Of a DNA stretch of 64,000 nt, positions 36,122-43,923 are shown one piece after another. Every line of letters begins with the position of its first letter. Position 1 is the stretch's first letter. This stretch comes from Halovivax limisalsi (GTDB lineage Archaea > Halobacteriota > Halobacteria > Halobacteriales > Natrialbaceae), in the NCBI RefSeq assembly GCF_023093535.1, contig NZ_CP095757.1:1984001-2048000 (forward strand), given 5' to 3'. The notes under the pieces were generated by a model. The model ran no database searches. It was not told the origin of the DNA and was given only the letters and a program-made list of their open reading frames with translations. The position numbers and the translations under genes are program-made.

Positions 36122-36156
36122 GCGGCCCATCGAGCACGGAGCGCGACGACCGACCG

Positions 36157-36621
36157 TCAGGCGCTCGAGTCGGGCGACGGCGCCCCGTCGACCGCCACGA
36201 GCGTGGAGATCCGCGCGTTCTCCTTGAGGTCGATGCCGCCGGCCGGCACCGAGAGCGCGAGGAGCGGGAGATGCGAGTCGACCAGGACGGACGGGTGGGA
36301 GGCGCCCCGGGCGAGGAGTTCGTTTCGCGGCTGGAGGAACAGCGAGGCCTCGGGCTCGCCGGCGAGGAACTCGTTGTACTGGACGACGTACTGGCCGCCG
36401 TCGAGTTCCCACCACTCGTAGGTGTCCTCGGCCGATCGCTGGACCGACTCGACCGGTTCGAGGTCGGCGTCGGCCGCTTCGTCACCGCCGAAGTCGAGCG
36501 CCCCGGGTTCGGAGATCCGGTAGAGCACGCTGGCGGTCAGGTCGACGCCGCGCTCGTGGACCTGCGTCGGTTCGTGGATCAGGTTCTCCACGGCCTCCGA
36601 AACTGGGTTCGAGACGGACAT
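36157..36621 (-). CDS. dCTP deaminase/dUTPase-superfamily protein
   Basis: 154 residues. The fold markers are HEPTQVHERGVDLTASVLYR near the N-terminus (the Q-x-x-G-V/I-D-L motif of the dUTPase/dCTP deaminase superfamily), WWELDGGQYVVQYNEFLAGE, LFLQPRNELLARGASHPSVL and SVPAGGIDLKENARISTLVA. Members convert dCTP to dUTP or hydrolyse dUTP. The second GGIDLKENARIS motif is typical of the archaeal version. Activity remains ambiguous. Convergent with the redoxin gene. Confidence 0.78.
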   Translation of the reverse strand: MSVSNPVSEAVENLIHEPTQVHERGVDLTASVLYRISEPGALDFGGDEAADADLEPVESVQRSAEDTYEWWELDGGQYVVQYNEFLAGEPEASLFLQPRNELLARGASHPSVLVDSHLPLLALSVPAGGIDLKENARISTLVAVDGAPSPDSSA

Positions 36622-36742
36622 GGTGTGGCGTATTCGCCTTCTCGTGGCATCCTCAAGATTGTTCCGCTCATCCGGACCGATCGGCGGGTCGGATCAGCGG
36701 AGGCGTCGGTCCTCTCGTGGACGGCAACGCCCCCGTTCCGTG

Positions 36743-37180
36743 TCAGTACTCCGGACCCGTCTCGAGAATGTCGTCGGACGGGGGAACGCGGGACGAGGAG
36801 CCGTACTCGCGGAACGCGAGGTAGACGGTCGTGACGATGCCGGCGAGGGCGACACCGACGACCGCGTGGACGAGTTCGGCTTCACCCTGGAACGCGACCG
36901 ACGCGGCGCTCCGGCCGAGACCGACGGACAGCGACCCACCGAGGACGACCAGCCAGAGCCCCAGGGCGACCGTCGCGTGCGTCCGTCGGTCGACGGTCTC
37001 GACCCACCGGGCCAGGAGCGCGCAACCGAGCAGGATCGTTCCGGCTGCCAGCCCGCCGGCGACGAGGCCACCAGCGGCGAACAACCCGCTGGCCCCGACG
37101 AAGCAAGTGATGCCGGCCGCCGGACGCAGGCGGCCCCCACAGCGGTGTGCGAACGCGGATTGCACGGTTGTTGGCGGCAC
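36743..37180 (-). CDS. Small four-helix membrane protein
   Basis: 145 residues from GTG 37180 (a GTG five codons later is another candidate). About four hydrophobic segments: ITCFVGASGLFAAGGLVAGG, LAAGTILLGCALLARW, VALGLWLVVLGGSLSV and HAVVGVALAGIVTTVYLAFR. No recognisable motif or charged active site. A TATA-like ACTATTTC about 20 bases upstream suggests a leaderless message. Confidence 0.65.
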   Translation of the reverse strand: MPPTTVQSAFAHRCGGRLRPAAGITCFVGASGLFAAGGLVAGGLAAGTILLGCALLARWVETVDRRTHATVALGLWLVVLGGSLSVGLGRSAASVAFQGEAELVHAVVGVALAGIVTTVYLAFREYGSSSRVPPSDDILETGPEY

Positions 37181-37555
37181 CTGTCGCCCGACCCTGAAAT
37201 AGTTGTTGGGCGAGAGCGGTGACGGCGGTCGAGCGGACTGTCACCTCAGGGGGCGAGACGCCGGAAACGACGAGGCGTCGATCGCGGCGTGCCTCAGTCC
37301 GACCGTCGCTGGCCAGTCTTGCGGGCACCGGTTGCGTCCGAGTGGGGGACGACGGGCCCAGCGGCAGACGTGCCACTGTGACGCGGGCGACCCGTCTGCG
37401 AAGCTCCGACTACGGCAACAACATATATCTTCGTGGAATCCGACCGTTTCGCGTAACGACGGACGTCACTGTGACCCCCACCGCTCCCGCCGGTCGCGCA
37501 CTATCGGCTTCGTCCACAGAGCGCCGGCTGAGTGCGACACCGTCCGGTGATTTCG
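37181..37555. other. Intergenic region upstream of the KaiC-like gene
   Basis: 375 bases between divergent genes. A clear AT-rich ACATATATCT at 37421-37430 could be a TATA element for the KaiC-like gene, which would then have a leader of about 100 bases. No open frame here looks halophilic, and I see no RNA gene. Confidence 0.5.
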
Positions 37556-38830
37556 ATGGCTGAAGAGTTGCAGGACGACTGGTTCGAACGCGCCATGGCG
37601 GCGGCCGACGACGAACCGGTCGAAGGTGACGACGAATCGGCGGGGGGCGAGGGCGAATCGGAAGCGGCCGACGGCGAGCCGATCGAGGCCCACGAGGGGA
37701 CGGAGATCGAGACCGACCCGGCCGAGACCGACGACGGGACGGACGACACGATCGAGCACGGAGCGGCGACGGAATCTGCCCTCGGCCGGAACGGGAACGA
37801 GGCCGATACAGCGATCGATCGGTTCGACACGGCGGGCGAGGCCAACGGATCCGACGAACCGGACGACCGATCGGCGCCCGTCGACACTGTCGCGGGCGGC
37901 GATTCCGCCGAAACGACGGCGCGGTCGACCGCTGGGTCCGAACCGGCTGCGCCGGAGGCGACCGCGTCCGCGGACGAGTCGGACGGACTCTTCGAGGAGG
38001 ACTTCGGATCCGCGCTCCAGTCCGCCGGGGCGCCGTCGATGGGCGGGTCCGGCGGCGGGCCTGACAGGTTCTCCGACGTCGACTTCGGCCTCGACGAGGG
38101 GACGCCGGATTTCGACGAGGATCTCGAGACGTCGCTTGCGCGCATTCAACTGGGAATCGAGGGGCTGGACCAGATGATCCAGGGCGGCATTCCGGAACGG
38201 TCGCTCATGGTAGCCATCGGAAGCGCGGGGACGGGCAAGACGACCTGCGGGTTGCAGTTTCTGAACCACGGACTCGAAAACGGGGAACGAGGCGTCTACA
38301 TCACGCTCGAGGAGTCGCGCTCGCGCGTCATCAACAGCGCGACGGAGAAGGGCTGGCGGTTCGACGAGTTCGACGACCGCGGCGATCTGGCCATCGTCGA
38401 CGTCGACCCCGTCGAGATGGCGACCCAGCTTGATGCGATCCAGGACGAACTCCCGGCGCTTATCGAGGACTTCGGGGCGAGTCGACTGGTCCTGGATTCG
38501 GTCTCGCTGCTCGAAATGATGTACGAGGACCGCGCCGCCCGTCGCAACGAGATCTACGATTTCACGAAGAGCCTGAAACGGGCGGGCGTGACGGCGCTCC
38601 TGACGAGCGAAGCGGCCGAGAACACGCCATATGCCTCGCGATACGGCATCGTCGAGTACCTCACGGACGCGGTGTTCGTCCTCCAGTACGTTCGCCCCGA
38701 CGACTTCCGCGAGACGCGCCTGGCCGTCGAGATTCAGAAGATCCGCGACGCCAACCACTCCCGCGAGAAGAAACCCTACGAGATCACCAACGAGGGCATC
38801 TCGGTGCACCAGCAAGCGAACCTGTTCTGA
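37556..38830 (+). CDS. KaiC/RAD55-type RecA-fold ATPase with long acidic N-terminal tail
   Basis: 424 residues from ATG 37556. Residues 1-190 are acidic and low complexity, probably disordered. The RecA-like KaiC domain starts at about 196 (RIQLGIEGLDQMIQGGIPER), with Walker A GSAGTGKT (222-229), then GVYITLEESRSRVINSATEK and Walker B RLVLDSVSLLEMM; the rest reads YVRPDDFRETRLAVEIQKIR. Single-domain archaeal KaiC-like proteins are signalling or regulatory ATPases (GvpD, RAD55 class). The long tail is unusual for the family. Convergent with the 38843-39658 gene. Confidence 0.9.
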   Translation: MAEELQDDWFERAMAAADDEPVEGDDESAGGEGESEAADGEPIEAHEGTEIETDPAETDDGTDDTIEHGAATESALGRNGNEADTAIDRFDTAGEANGSDEPDDRSAPVDTVAGGDSAETTARSTAGSEPAAPEATASADESDGLFEEDFGSALQSAGAPSMGGSGGGPDRFSDVDFGLDEGTPDFDEDLETSLARIQLGIEGLDQMIQGGIPERSLMVAIGSAGTGKTTCGLQFLNHGLENGERGVYITLEESRSRVINSATEKGWRFDEFDDRGDLAIVDVDPVEMATQLDAIQDELPALIEDFGASRLVLDSVSLLEMMYEDRAARRNEIYDFTKSLKRAGVTALLTSEAAENTPYASRYGIVEYLTDAVFVLQYVRPDDFRETRLAVEIQKIRDANHSREKKPYEITNEGISVHQQANLF

Positions 38831-38842
38831 GGCCCCGGGTCG

Positions 38843-39658
38843 TTACTCGGCGGCCGAACCGTCTGTCCGTCTCCCGTCAGGGTCGTACCGCCTGGCGTGT
38901 TCGGGACAGAACGCGGGGTCGCGGAGTTGCGCTTCGACGAGCGTCTCGTGGTAGTGGGCGTTGTAAAGCCGACAGCCCTCGGTCTCGCAGAACGCCTCCC
39001 CGGTCGTCAGGTAGTGGACTGCCCCGAGGACGTACCCCTTGAGCGCGTCGGTCGTCCGGGGGTCGTCCTCGATCAGAAAGTCGCCGTCGACCTGGTTCTC
39101 GAGGACTTCGCGGGGCGGCGCGTCGCCCGCGAGCATGGCGTGTTTTTGCTGTTCCTTGTAGTACCCCTCGGGCTTGGCCGGCGCCTCGTAGAGGCCGGGG
39201 ACGGAGCACAGCGCGGGCTGGCCCAGGACGCTCACGCGCTTGTGCCAGCGCCCGTCGTGGTCGCCCCAGGTGCCGAGCGCGCGATCGAGCAACACGACGT
39301 GTGCCGTCGAGAGATCGGCGTCGTTCTCTGGCAGGCGTCCGTTGAGCGCGCGCTGGACGGCCAGCCCGTCGTAGAGGACGCCGCCCTCGCGGGTCGGGTC
39401 CTCGAGGGCGCGTTCCTCGTACCGGACGATGCCGAGCATGGTGGAGCCCGTCTCGCGGTCGTACGGCGACGTGACCCTGGCGCTCGCGAACTCGCGCGGG
39501 AGGTCCTCGGTCGCGTACCGATCCAGGAACCGCTCTTCGACGGTAACCGACGGCGGTTCCTCGAACGCGACCGAGAGGCGTTCGCGGAGCCACGACGCCA
39601 GCTCGTCCGCGTCCGCCTGGGTCGTTGGTGCGGCGTAGAGTCGGACCCGATCGACCAT
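38843..39658 (-). CDS. Haloarchaeal protein resembling a catalytically lost archaemetzincin
   Basis: 271 residues from ATG 39658; the longer upstream frame is basic. The C-terminal half contains VLGAVHYLTTGEAFCETEGCR (about 210-230) then about 20 residues then FCPEH. In archaemetzincins (M54) the zinc motif HExxHxxGxxH is directly followed by CxxxxC and a later CxxC. Here the cysteine spacing is kept (C224, C229, C251) but HExxH is replaced by AVHYL. The protein is probably not a protease, or my alignment is wrong. Overlap of the 5' region with the divergent nitroreductase promoter is short (167 bases). Confidence 0.65.
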   Translation of the reverse strand: MVDRVRLYAAPTTQADADELASWLRERLSVAFEEPPSVTVEERFLDRYATEDLPREFASARVTSPYDRETGSTMLGIVRYEERALEDPTREGGVLYDGLAVQRALNGRLPENDADLSTAHVVLLDRALGTWGDHDGRWHKRVSVLGQPALCSVPGLYEAPAKPEGYYKEQQKHAMLAGDAPPREVLENQVDGDFLIEDDPRTTDALKGYVLGAVHYLTTGEAFCETEGCRLYNAHYHETLVEAQLRDPAFCPEHARRYDPDGRRTDGSAAE

Positions 39659-39825
39659 ATCGTCGCTACGATCACCCCCACCGAAACGGTTGCGGTCTCG
39701 AGGGCGGCCGTCGACGCTCGCGGAACTCCAAATCGCTCGGCCGGCTGCGCGAGGGGGTCGATCCGAGCCAATGGCCTCGTTCGGCTGGCCCAATAGCTTT
39801 GGTCGGGCCGCCGTACGTTGTGGGT

Positions 39826-41493
39826 ATGACCGACGCACGCTCGTTTCACGAGGCGACGAACCACCACCCGGAGGATATCCACGCGGCACCGGATCGAGAT
39901 TCGACGACTCGACCGCCACCGGAAAAGCGGTACGCGGATCGCCCCGTCGTCGAGCTAGACGGAATCGCACCGCCGTGGAGTTCGACGCTGTCGCTGCTCA
40001 CCGAGACGCGGACCGACCCGCGTCCAGACGCGGCGGGGCCGGCCTCAGACCGGGTGGACGCCGAGACCGTCGCGACGCTCTGTTACGAGGCGTCCGGGAT
40101 CACGAGCGTGGTCGAACGGGACGGGGCGCCGTACGCGTTCCGCGCGGCTTCCTGCACCGGCAAGCTCTATCACGTCGAGTGTTACGTCGTCTGCGGCGAT
40201 CTCGATGGGATCGACGCGGGCGTCTACCACTTCGACCCGACTCGATTCGGGCTCGACGCCATCCGGACTGGCGACGTCCGGAACGCGCTCGCGACGGCGG
40301 TGGGCGACCCGTCGACCGGCTCGAGACCGGCCGAGCGCGTCTCGAACGCGCCGGTGACCGTGGTGACGACGTCACACTGGTGGCGCAACGCCTGGAAGTA
40401 CGCCGATCGGACTTACCGACACGCCTTCTGGGATAGCGGGACCGTCCTGGCGAATCTGCTCGCCGCGGCCCACGGGTGTTCGCTCCCCGCAGACGTCGTC
40501 GCCGGATTCGCGGACGACCAAGTGGCTCGCCTGCTCGGCGTCGATCCGACCGAGGAAGGTCCCACCGCGGTCGTTCCGATCGGCGACGGTCGGTCCGCGC
40601 CCGCCTCGACGACCCTCGAGGCGATCGATCCGTCGATCGAATCGCCAACGAACGAGGCGGTGTCGGTCTCGGCTATCAGGGACGCGTGGACGGCCAGTTC
40701 GCTGACGGACGGATCCGACGCCGACGAGTGGCGGGACCGCGTTCGGGCGTTTCGTTCCGATCCGAGCCGTGGACGGAACGGAACGGGTTCCGAGCCAGTC
40801 GGTTCGAGGGACGGTCACGGCCCGCCGGCCGGGGACTCCCCGGCCCAGACGGCGAGCGGAGCGACGGACGAACTGGCGACCGGTGGGACGACCGAGCGGA
40901 TCGATTTCGCGCCGGCCGATCCCGCGACAGCCGGCGCGCACCCGTTCCATTCGGTCGTCCTCCGCCGCGGTTCGTGTCGGGACTACGCCAATGACGGCCC
41001 GACGAAACGGCAGGTGGCCACCGTCCTCGATCGAGCGACGCGCGGCGTGCCGGGCGACTGGAACGGCGGAAACGCCGATCATCTGTCGTTCCTCGACGCG
41101 TACGTGCTCGCGACCGGTGTCGAGGGGCTTCCCGACGGCTCGTATCGGTACCGGCCGGCGACGGATCGGCTCGGTCGCCTCGGCGACGTCGATCGCGAGA
41201 CGAAAGCGCACCTGGCGCTCGACCAGCCGTGGGCCGGCGACGCTCACGTGACCGTTTACTTGCTCGCCGATCTCGACGCAATCGTCGATTCGCTCGGAAA
41301 TCGGGGCTACCGACTTGCCCACCTCGAAGCGGGACTCACGCTCGGTCGGTTGTACCTCGCGACGTACGCCCACCGCGACCTCGGCGGCCTGGGACTGACG
41401 TTTTTCGACGACCTCGTGACCGAACATTTCGAGCCGGCGGCGAGCGGACGGGCGCCGATGACCTCGTTCGCCTTCGGTCGCCGCTCCGATTGA
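39826..41493 (+). CDS. SagB-type dehydrogenase/nitroreductase with two tandem domains
   Basis: 555 residues from ATG 39826. Two nitroreductase-like FMN domains in tandem: the first includes VATLCYEASGITSV, FRAASCTGKLYHVECYVVCG, VYHFDPTRFGLDAIRTG, HWWRNAWKYADRTYRHAFWD; the second, about 370-555, includes HSVVLRRGSCRDYANDGPTK, VLDRATRGVPGDWNG, LDAYVLATGVEGLPDGSYRY and YLATYAHRDLGGLGLTFFDD. SagB-type enzymes oxidise azoline rings in thiazole/oxazole peptides, but many archaeal copies stand alone. An acidic linker separates the halves. No cyclodehydratase or precursor gene is visible nearby, so the role is unknown. Confidence 0.82.
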   Translation: MTDARSFHEATNHHPEDIHAAPDRDSTTRPPPEKRYADRPVVELDGIAPPWSSTLSLLTETRTDPRPDAAGPASDRVDAETVATLCYEASGITSVVERDGAPYAFRAASCTGKLYHVECYVVCGDLDGIDAGVYHFDPTRFGLDAIRTGDVRNALATAVGDPSTGSRPAERVSNAPVTVVTTSHWWRNAWKYADRTYRHAFWDSGTVLANLLAAAHGCSLPADVVAGFADDQVARLLGVDPTEEGPTAVVPIGDGRSAPASTTLEAIDPSIESPTNEAVSVSAIRDAWTASSLTDGSDADEWRDRVRAFRSDPSRGRNGTGSEPVGSRDGHGPPAGDSPAQTASGATDELATGGTTERIDFAPADPATAGAHPFHSVVLRRGSCRDYANDGPTKRQVATVLDRATRGVPGDWNGGNADHLSFLDAYVLATGVEGLPDGSYRYRPATDRLGRLGDVDRETKAHLALDQPWAGDAHVTVYLLADLDAIVDSLGNRGYRLAHLEAGLTLGRLYLATYAHRDLGGLGLTFFDDLVTEHFEPAASGRAPMTSFAFGRRSD

Positions 41494-41818
41494 TAGCCTC
41501 GTGCTGAAGCGAACTGATTCTCGATAGTACGGCTGCCACCGACCGGGCGCACCGACGCCGGTGTCGAGCGGTCGTGTCTCGCTCTGTCCTCGCGTGTACG
41601 GGTCGACGGGTTCTCTGGACCGCTGCGCTCGAACCTCGAACTCTGAATTCGTTCGCACGGCTCCCCGTCGCGGGCAGGGCTGAAGTCCGCTCTTACATCT
41701 CGCACCGCCGTTTCCGATCAACCTCTACCGATATCGGACCGATCACTTTGCAATTAATTATTTTATATATCTATGGTTGAAATAGATTAATAATACTCTG
41801 GAAAACATTGACTGTTGC
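41494..41818 (+). promoter_or_regulatory. Gap with AT-rich promoter island of the first LVIVD gene
   Basis: 325 bases. The first 245 hold no gene that I can support. From 41757 to 41800 the sequence becomes strongly AT-rich (ATTATTTTATATATC, TTAATAATAC). TTAATAATA near 41792 is about 26 bases before ATG 41819, so a leaderless start is plausible. Confidence 0.6.
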
Positions 41819-43546
41819 ATGACGGACGATAACTCCAATCCGGACAGACGAACAGTACTGCGCACCGCCGGCAGCCTCGCTGCCGCTGGTGCGGTCGGAT
41901 CGACGGGTGCCCTCGCCCAGGAAACGGGGTCGACGCTCGACGGGAGCGCGGCCCAGGAGCCGATCTCGACGCTCAGTATCTCGGGCGGCGTGGCGGAGGG
42001 CGTCGTCTCGGACGACCAGCAGACCGCCTACGTCGCGATCGACCAGGGTTTCGTCAGCGTCGATATCACCGACCCCCAGAACCCGACGGAGCTGGCCCGG
42101 CGGACCGACACCGGGATGAGCGAAGTGCTGGACGTCAAGACGGCCGGTGACCGCGTCATCGCCGTCGGTCCGGGTAACTACGGGAGCCCGAGCGGCATGG
42201 GTCTCTACGACACCTCCGACCCGGCGAATCCGGAACTCCTCGAGTGGTACGAGACGAGCTACACCATTCACAACTCGGTGATGACCGAGGACATCGCGTT
42301 CCTCATCAACAACAGTGCGGCCCAGATCCACCTCATCGACATCTCGAACGACAACCCCTCGGAGATCACGAACTGGGGGCTCTCCGGCGCGTCGATCCTC
42401 CACGACATCTGGTGGCAGGACGACATCCTCTGGATGGCCTACTGGGACGACGGGACCGTGATGCTCGACGTGTCGGACCCGTCGAACCCGAGCATGATCG
42501 GGAAGGTCCGCGACGGGAGCGATCGCTACCCCAACAACGACCACTACGTGATTCTGACCGAGGACGCCTCGACCGTCGCCATCGGCAAGGAGCAACTGGG
42601 CGGCAACCCGCTCGGCATCGAGCTCTGGGACGTCTCCGACAAGACCGATACGACCCACCTCGCGGACATCGAACCGCCGTCGGTCGGGAGCGAGCGAACC
42701 TCGCACAATCTCGACATCAAAAACGGCCACCTCTACTCCTCGTGGTACAACGCGGGCGTGACCGTCCACGACATCACCGACCCGGCCAGCCCCGAGGAAG
42801 TGTATCACTGGCGGAGCGACGATTCGTCCTTCTGGACGGCGAAGGTCGGCGTCCCCGGCGAGTTCTTCATCGGCACCGACGAAGGCATCTCGGGCGGCAA
42901 CAACCGCCTGTTCGTCTTCCCCGACCCCGCGGACGGCGGCGGGGACAACCAGCCGCCGATGGCTGATTTCGACGTTTCGAACCAGAATCCCACGGTGGGC
43001 GAATCCGTCGAGTTCGACGGGAGCGCCTCCTCGGACCCCGACGGGTCGATCACGAGCTACGAGTGGAGCTTCGGCGACGGTTCGATGGGCAGCGGTATGA
43101 CCGCGACCCACTCCTACTCCTCGACCGGGATGTTCACCGCCGAGCTGACGGTGACGGACGACGCAGGCGCCACCGACACCACGACCCAGTCGCTCACCGT
43201 CGAAGAGGGCGGCGGCGACTGCGGTGCGGAGTCGGCCTCCGGTTCGGCTGACGGCTTCCTCGCGTGGTGGAACACGGAGGAAGTCTCCACGTACTCGACC
43301 CAGACCGCCAACCCCTGCGGCGTGACGGTCGAACTGGAGGGCCCCGGCTTCGCGAACTTCGACCTCTACGTCACGTACGACGGGCGCACGCCCACGCGCG
43401 ACGATTACGACGATCGGTCGGCGGGCTCGGGCGCTAACGAGTCCGTCTCCGGCGACCTCTCCGGCTCCACGGACGTCGGCATTTTGGTGGCGGCCAGCGA
43501 GGGCTGGGGCGACTACTCCGTCTCCATCAGCGAAGACGGCGCCTAA
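41819..43546 (+). CDS. Tat-exported LVIVD seven-bladed propeller with PKD and PPC-like domains (copy 1)
   Basis: 575 residues. Twin-arginine signal NPDRRTVLRTAGSLAAAGAV with cleavage likely after STGALA (33). Residues 50-370 hold seven LVIVD-type blades (VDITDPQNPTELAR, LYDTSDPANPELLE, LIDISNDNPSEIT, MLDVSDPSNPSMIG, LWDVSDKTDTTHL, VHDITDPASPEEV, a terminal VFPDP). H151, H195, H242 and H296 each open a blade. A PKD domain follows (about 380-463, SYEWSFGDGS), then the C-terminal PPC-like domain (466-575) with C468 and C500, resembling the tail of halolysins. Secreted or cell-surface; no known ligand. Shares near-identical DNA with copies 2-4. Confidence 0.88.
   Translation: MTDDNSNPDRRTVLRTAGSLAAAGAVGSTGALAQETGSTLDGSAAQEPISTLSISGGVAEGVVSDDQQTAYVAIDQGFVSVDITDPQNPTELARRTDTGMSEVLDVKTAGDRVIAVGPGNYGSPSGMGLYDTSDPANPELLEWYETSYTIHNSVMTEDIAFLINNSAAQIHLIDISNDNPSEITNWGLSGASILHDIWWQDDILWMAYWDDGTVMLDVSDPSNPSMIGKVRDGSDRYPNNDHYVILTEDASTVAIGKEQLGGNPLGIELWDVSDKTDTTHLADIEPPSVGSERTSHNLDIKNGHLYSSWYNAGVTVHDITDPASPEEVYHWRSDDSSFWTAKVGVPGEFFIGTDEGISGGNNRLFVFPDPADGGGDNQPPMADFDVSNQNPTVGESVEFDGSASSDPDGSITSYEWSFGDGSMGSGMTATHSYSSTGMFTAELTVTDDAGATDTTTQSLTVEEGGGDCGAESASGSADGFLAWWNTEEVSTYSTQTANPCGVTVELEGPGFANFDLYVTYDGRTPTRDDYDDRSAGSGANESVSGDLSGSTDVGILVAASEGWGDYSVSISEDGA
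42022..42161 (+). repeat. 140-base block almost identical to 44161-44300 in the next paralog
   Basis: By eye the two 140-base stretches differ at one position (C versus A near 42098). Flanking sequence on both sides diverges quickly, so the identity is local, as gene conversion or recent duplication would leave. Confidence 0.85.
43214..43482 (+). repeat. 269-base PPC-domain block about 97 percent identical to 45073-45341
   Basis: Seven differences counted by eye over 269 aligned bases with no gap, starting at the cysteine-coding GGCGACTGC and ending inside the GACGTCGGCAT motif. A derivative of the same block is also found in copy 4. Confidence 0.85.
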
Positions 43547-43923
43547 GATCGAACCGAACTAGCACCCGTCCCCCGTTCGTGGCGATTTCTCTTCCCGCAC
43601 GCTGACGCGCTGTCCCGCCGGGTTTCCGCGTCGGTGACGGACGCTCTACTCGTTCTCGAGCGCCGCAGCTGGGGCCGGCCACGGATCCGTCGGCAGTGGT
43701 TGCGAGTGGCAGAGATCGAAGTGCCGGTGTACTGGTTGGTGGGCTGTAGCCCCGAGTTTGTGTTCCCATTCAGGTCTGACCAGTCCGGCCACATTGGTCG
43801 GTTCGACCTTCCCCTCGACCTGCGTCTCTCGCCCGCCGAATATGACTGCGGTTATATATGATCTATAAATTGAATAATTTTATCTAAGAAATTTATTTAT
43901 AATAATGGGTTGTCTCGGTGAGC
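43547..43923 (+). promoter_or_regulatory. Gap with AT-rich promoter island of the second LVIVD gene
   Basis: 377 bases between copies 1 and 2. The first 300 have no gene that I can support. From 43855 to 43905 an AT-rich island contains AATTTATTTATAATAATG, with the TATA part near 43895, about 26-28 bases before the starts at 43918/43924. Confidence 0.6.

Noticed and set aside
43634-43861. A 75-codon gene between copies 1 and 2
   Set aside because: Composition is not acidic, and it overlaps the promoter island of copy 2.
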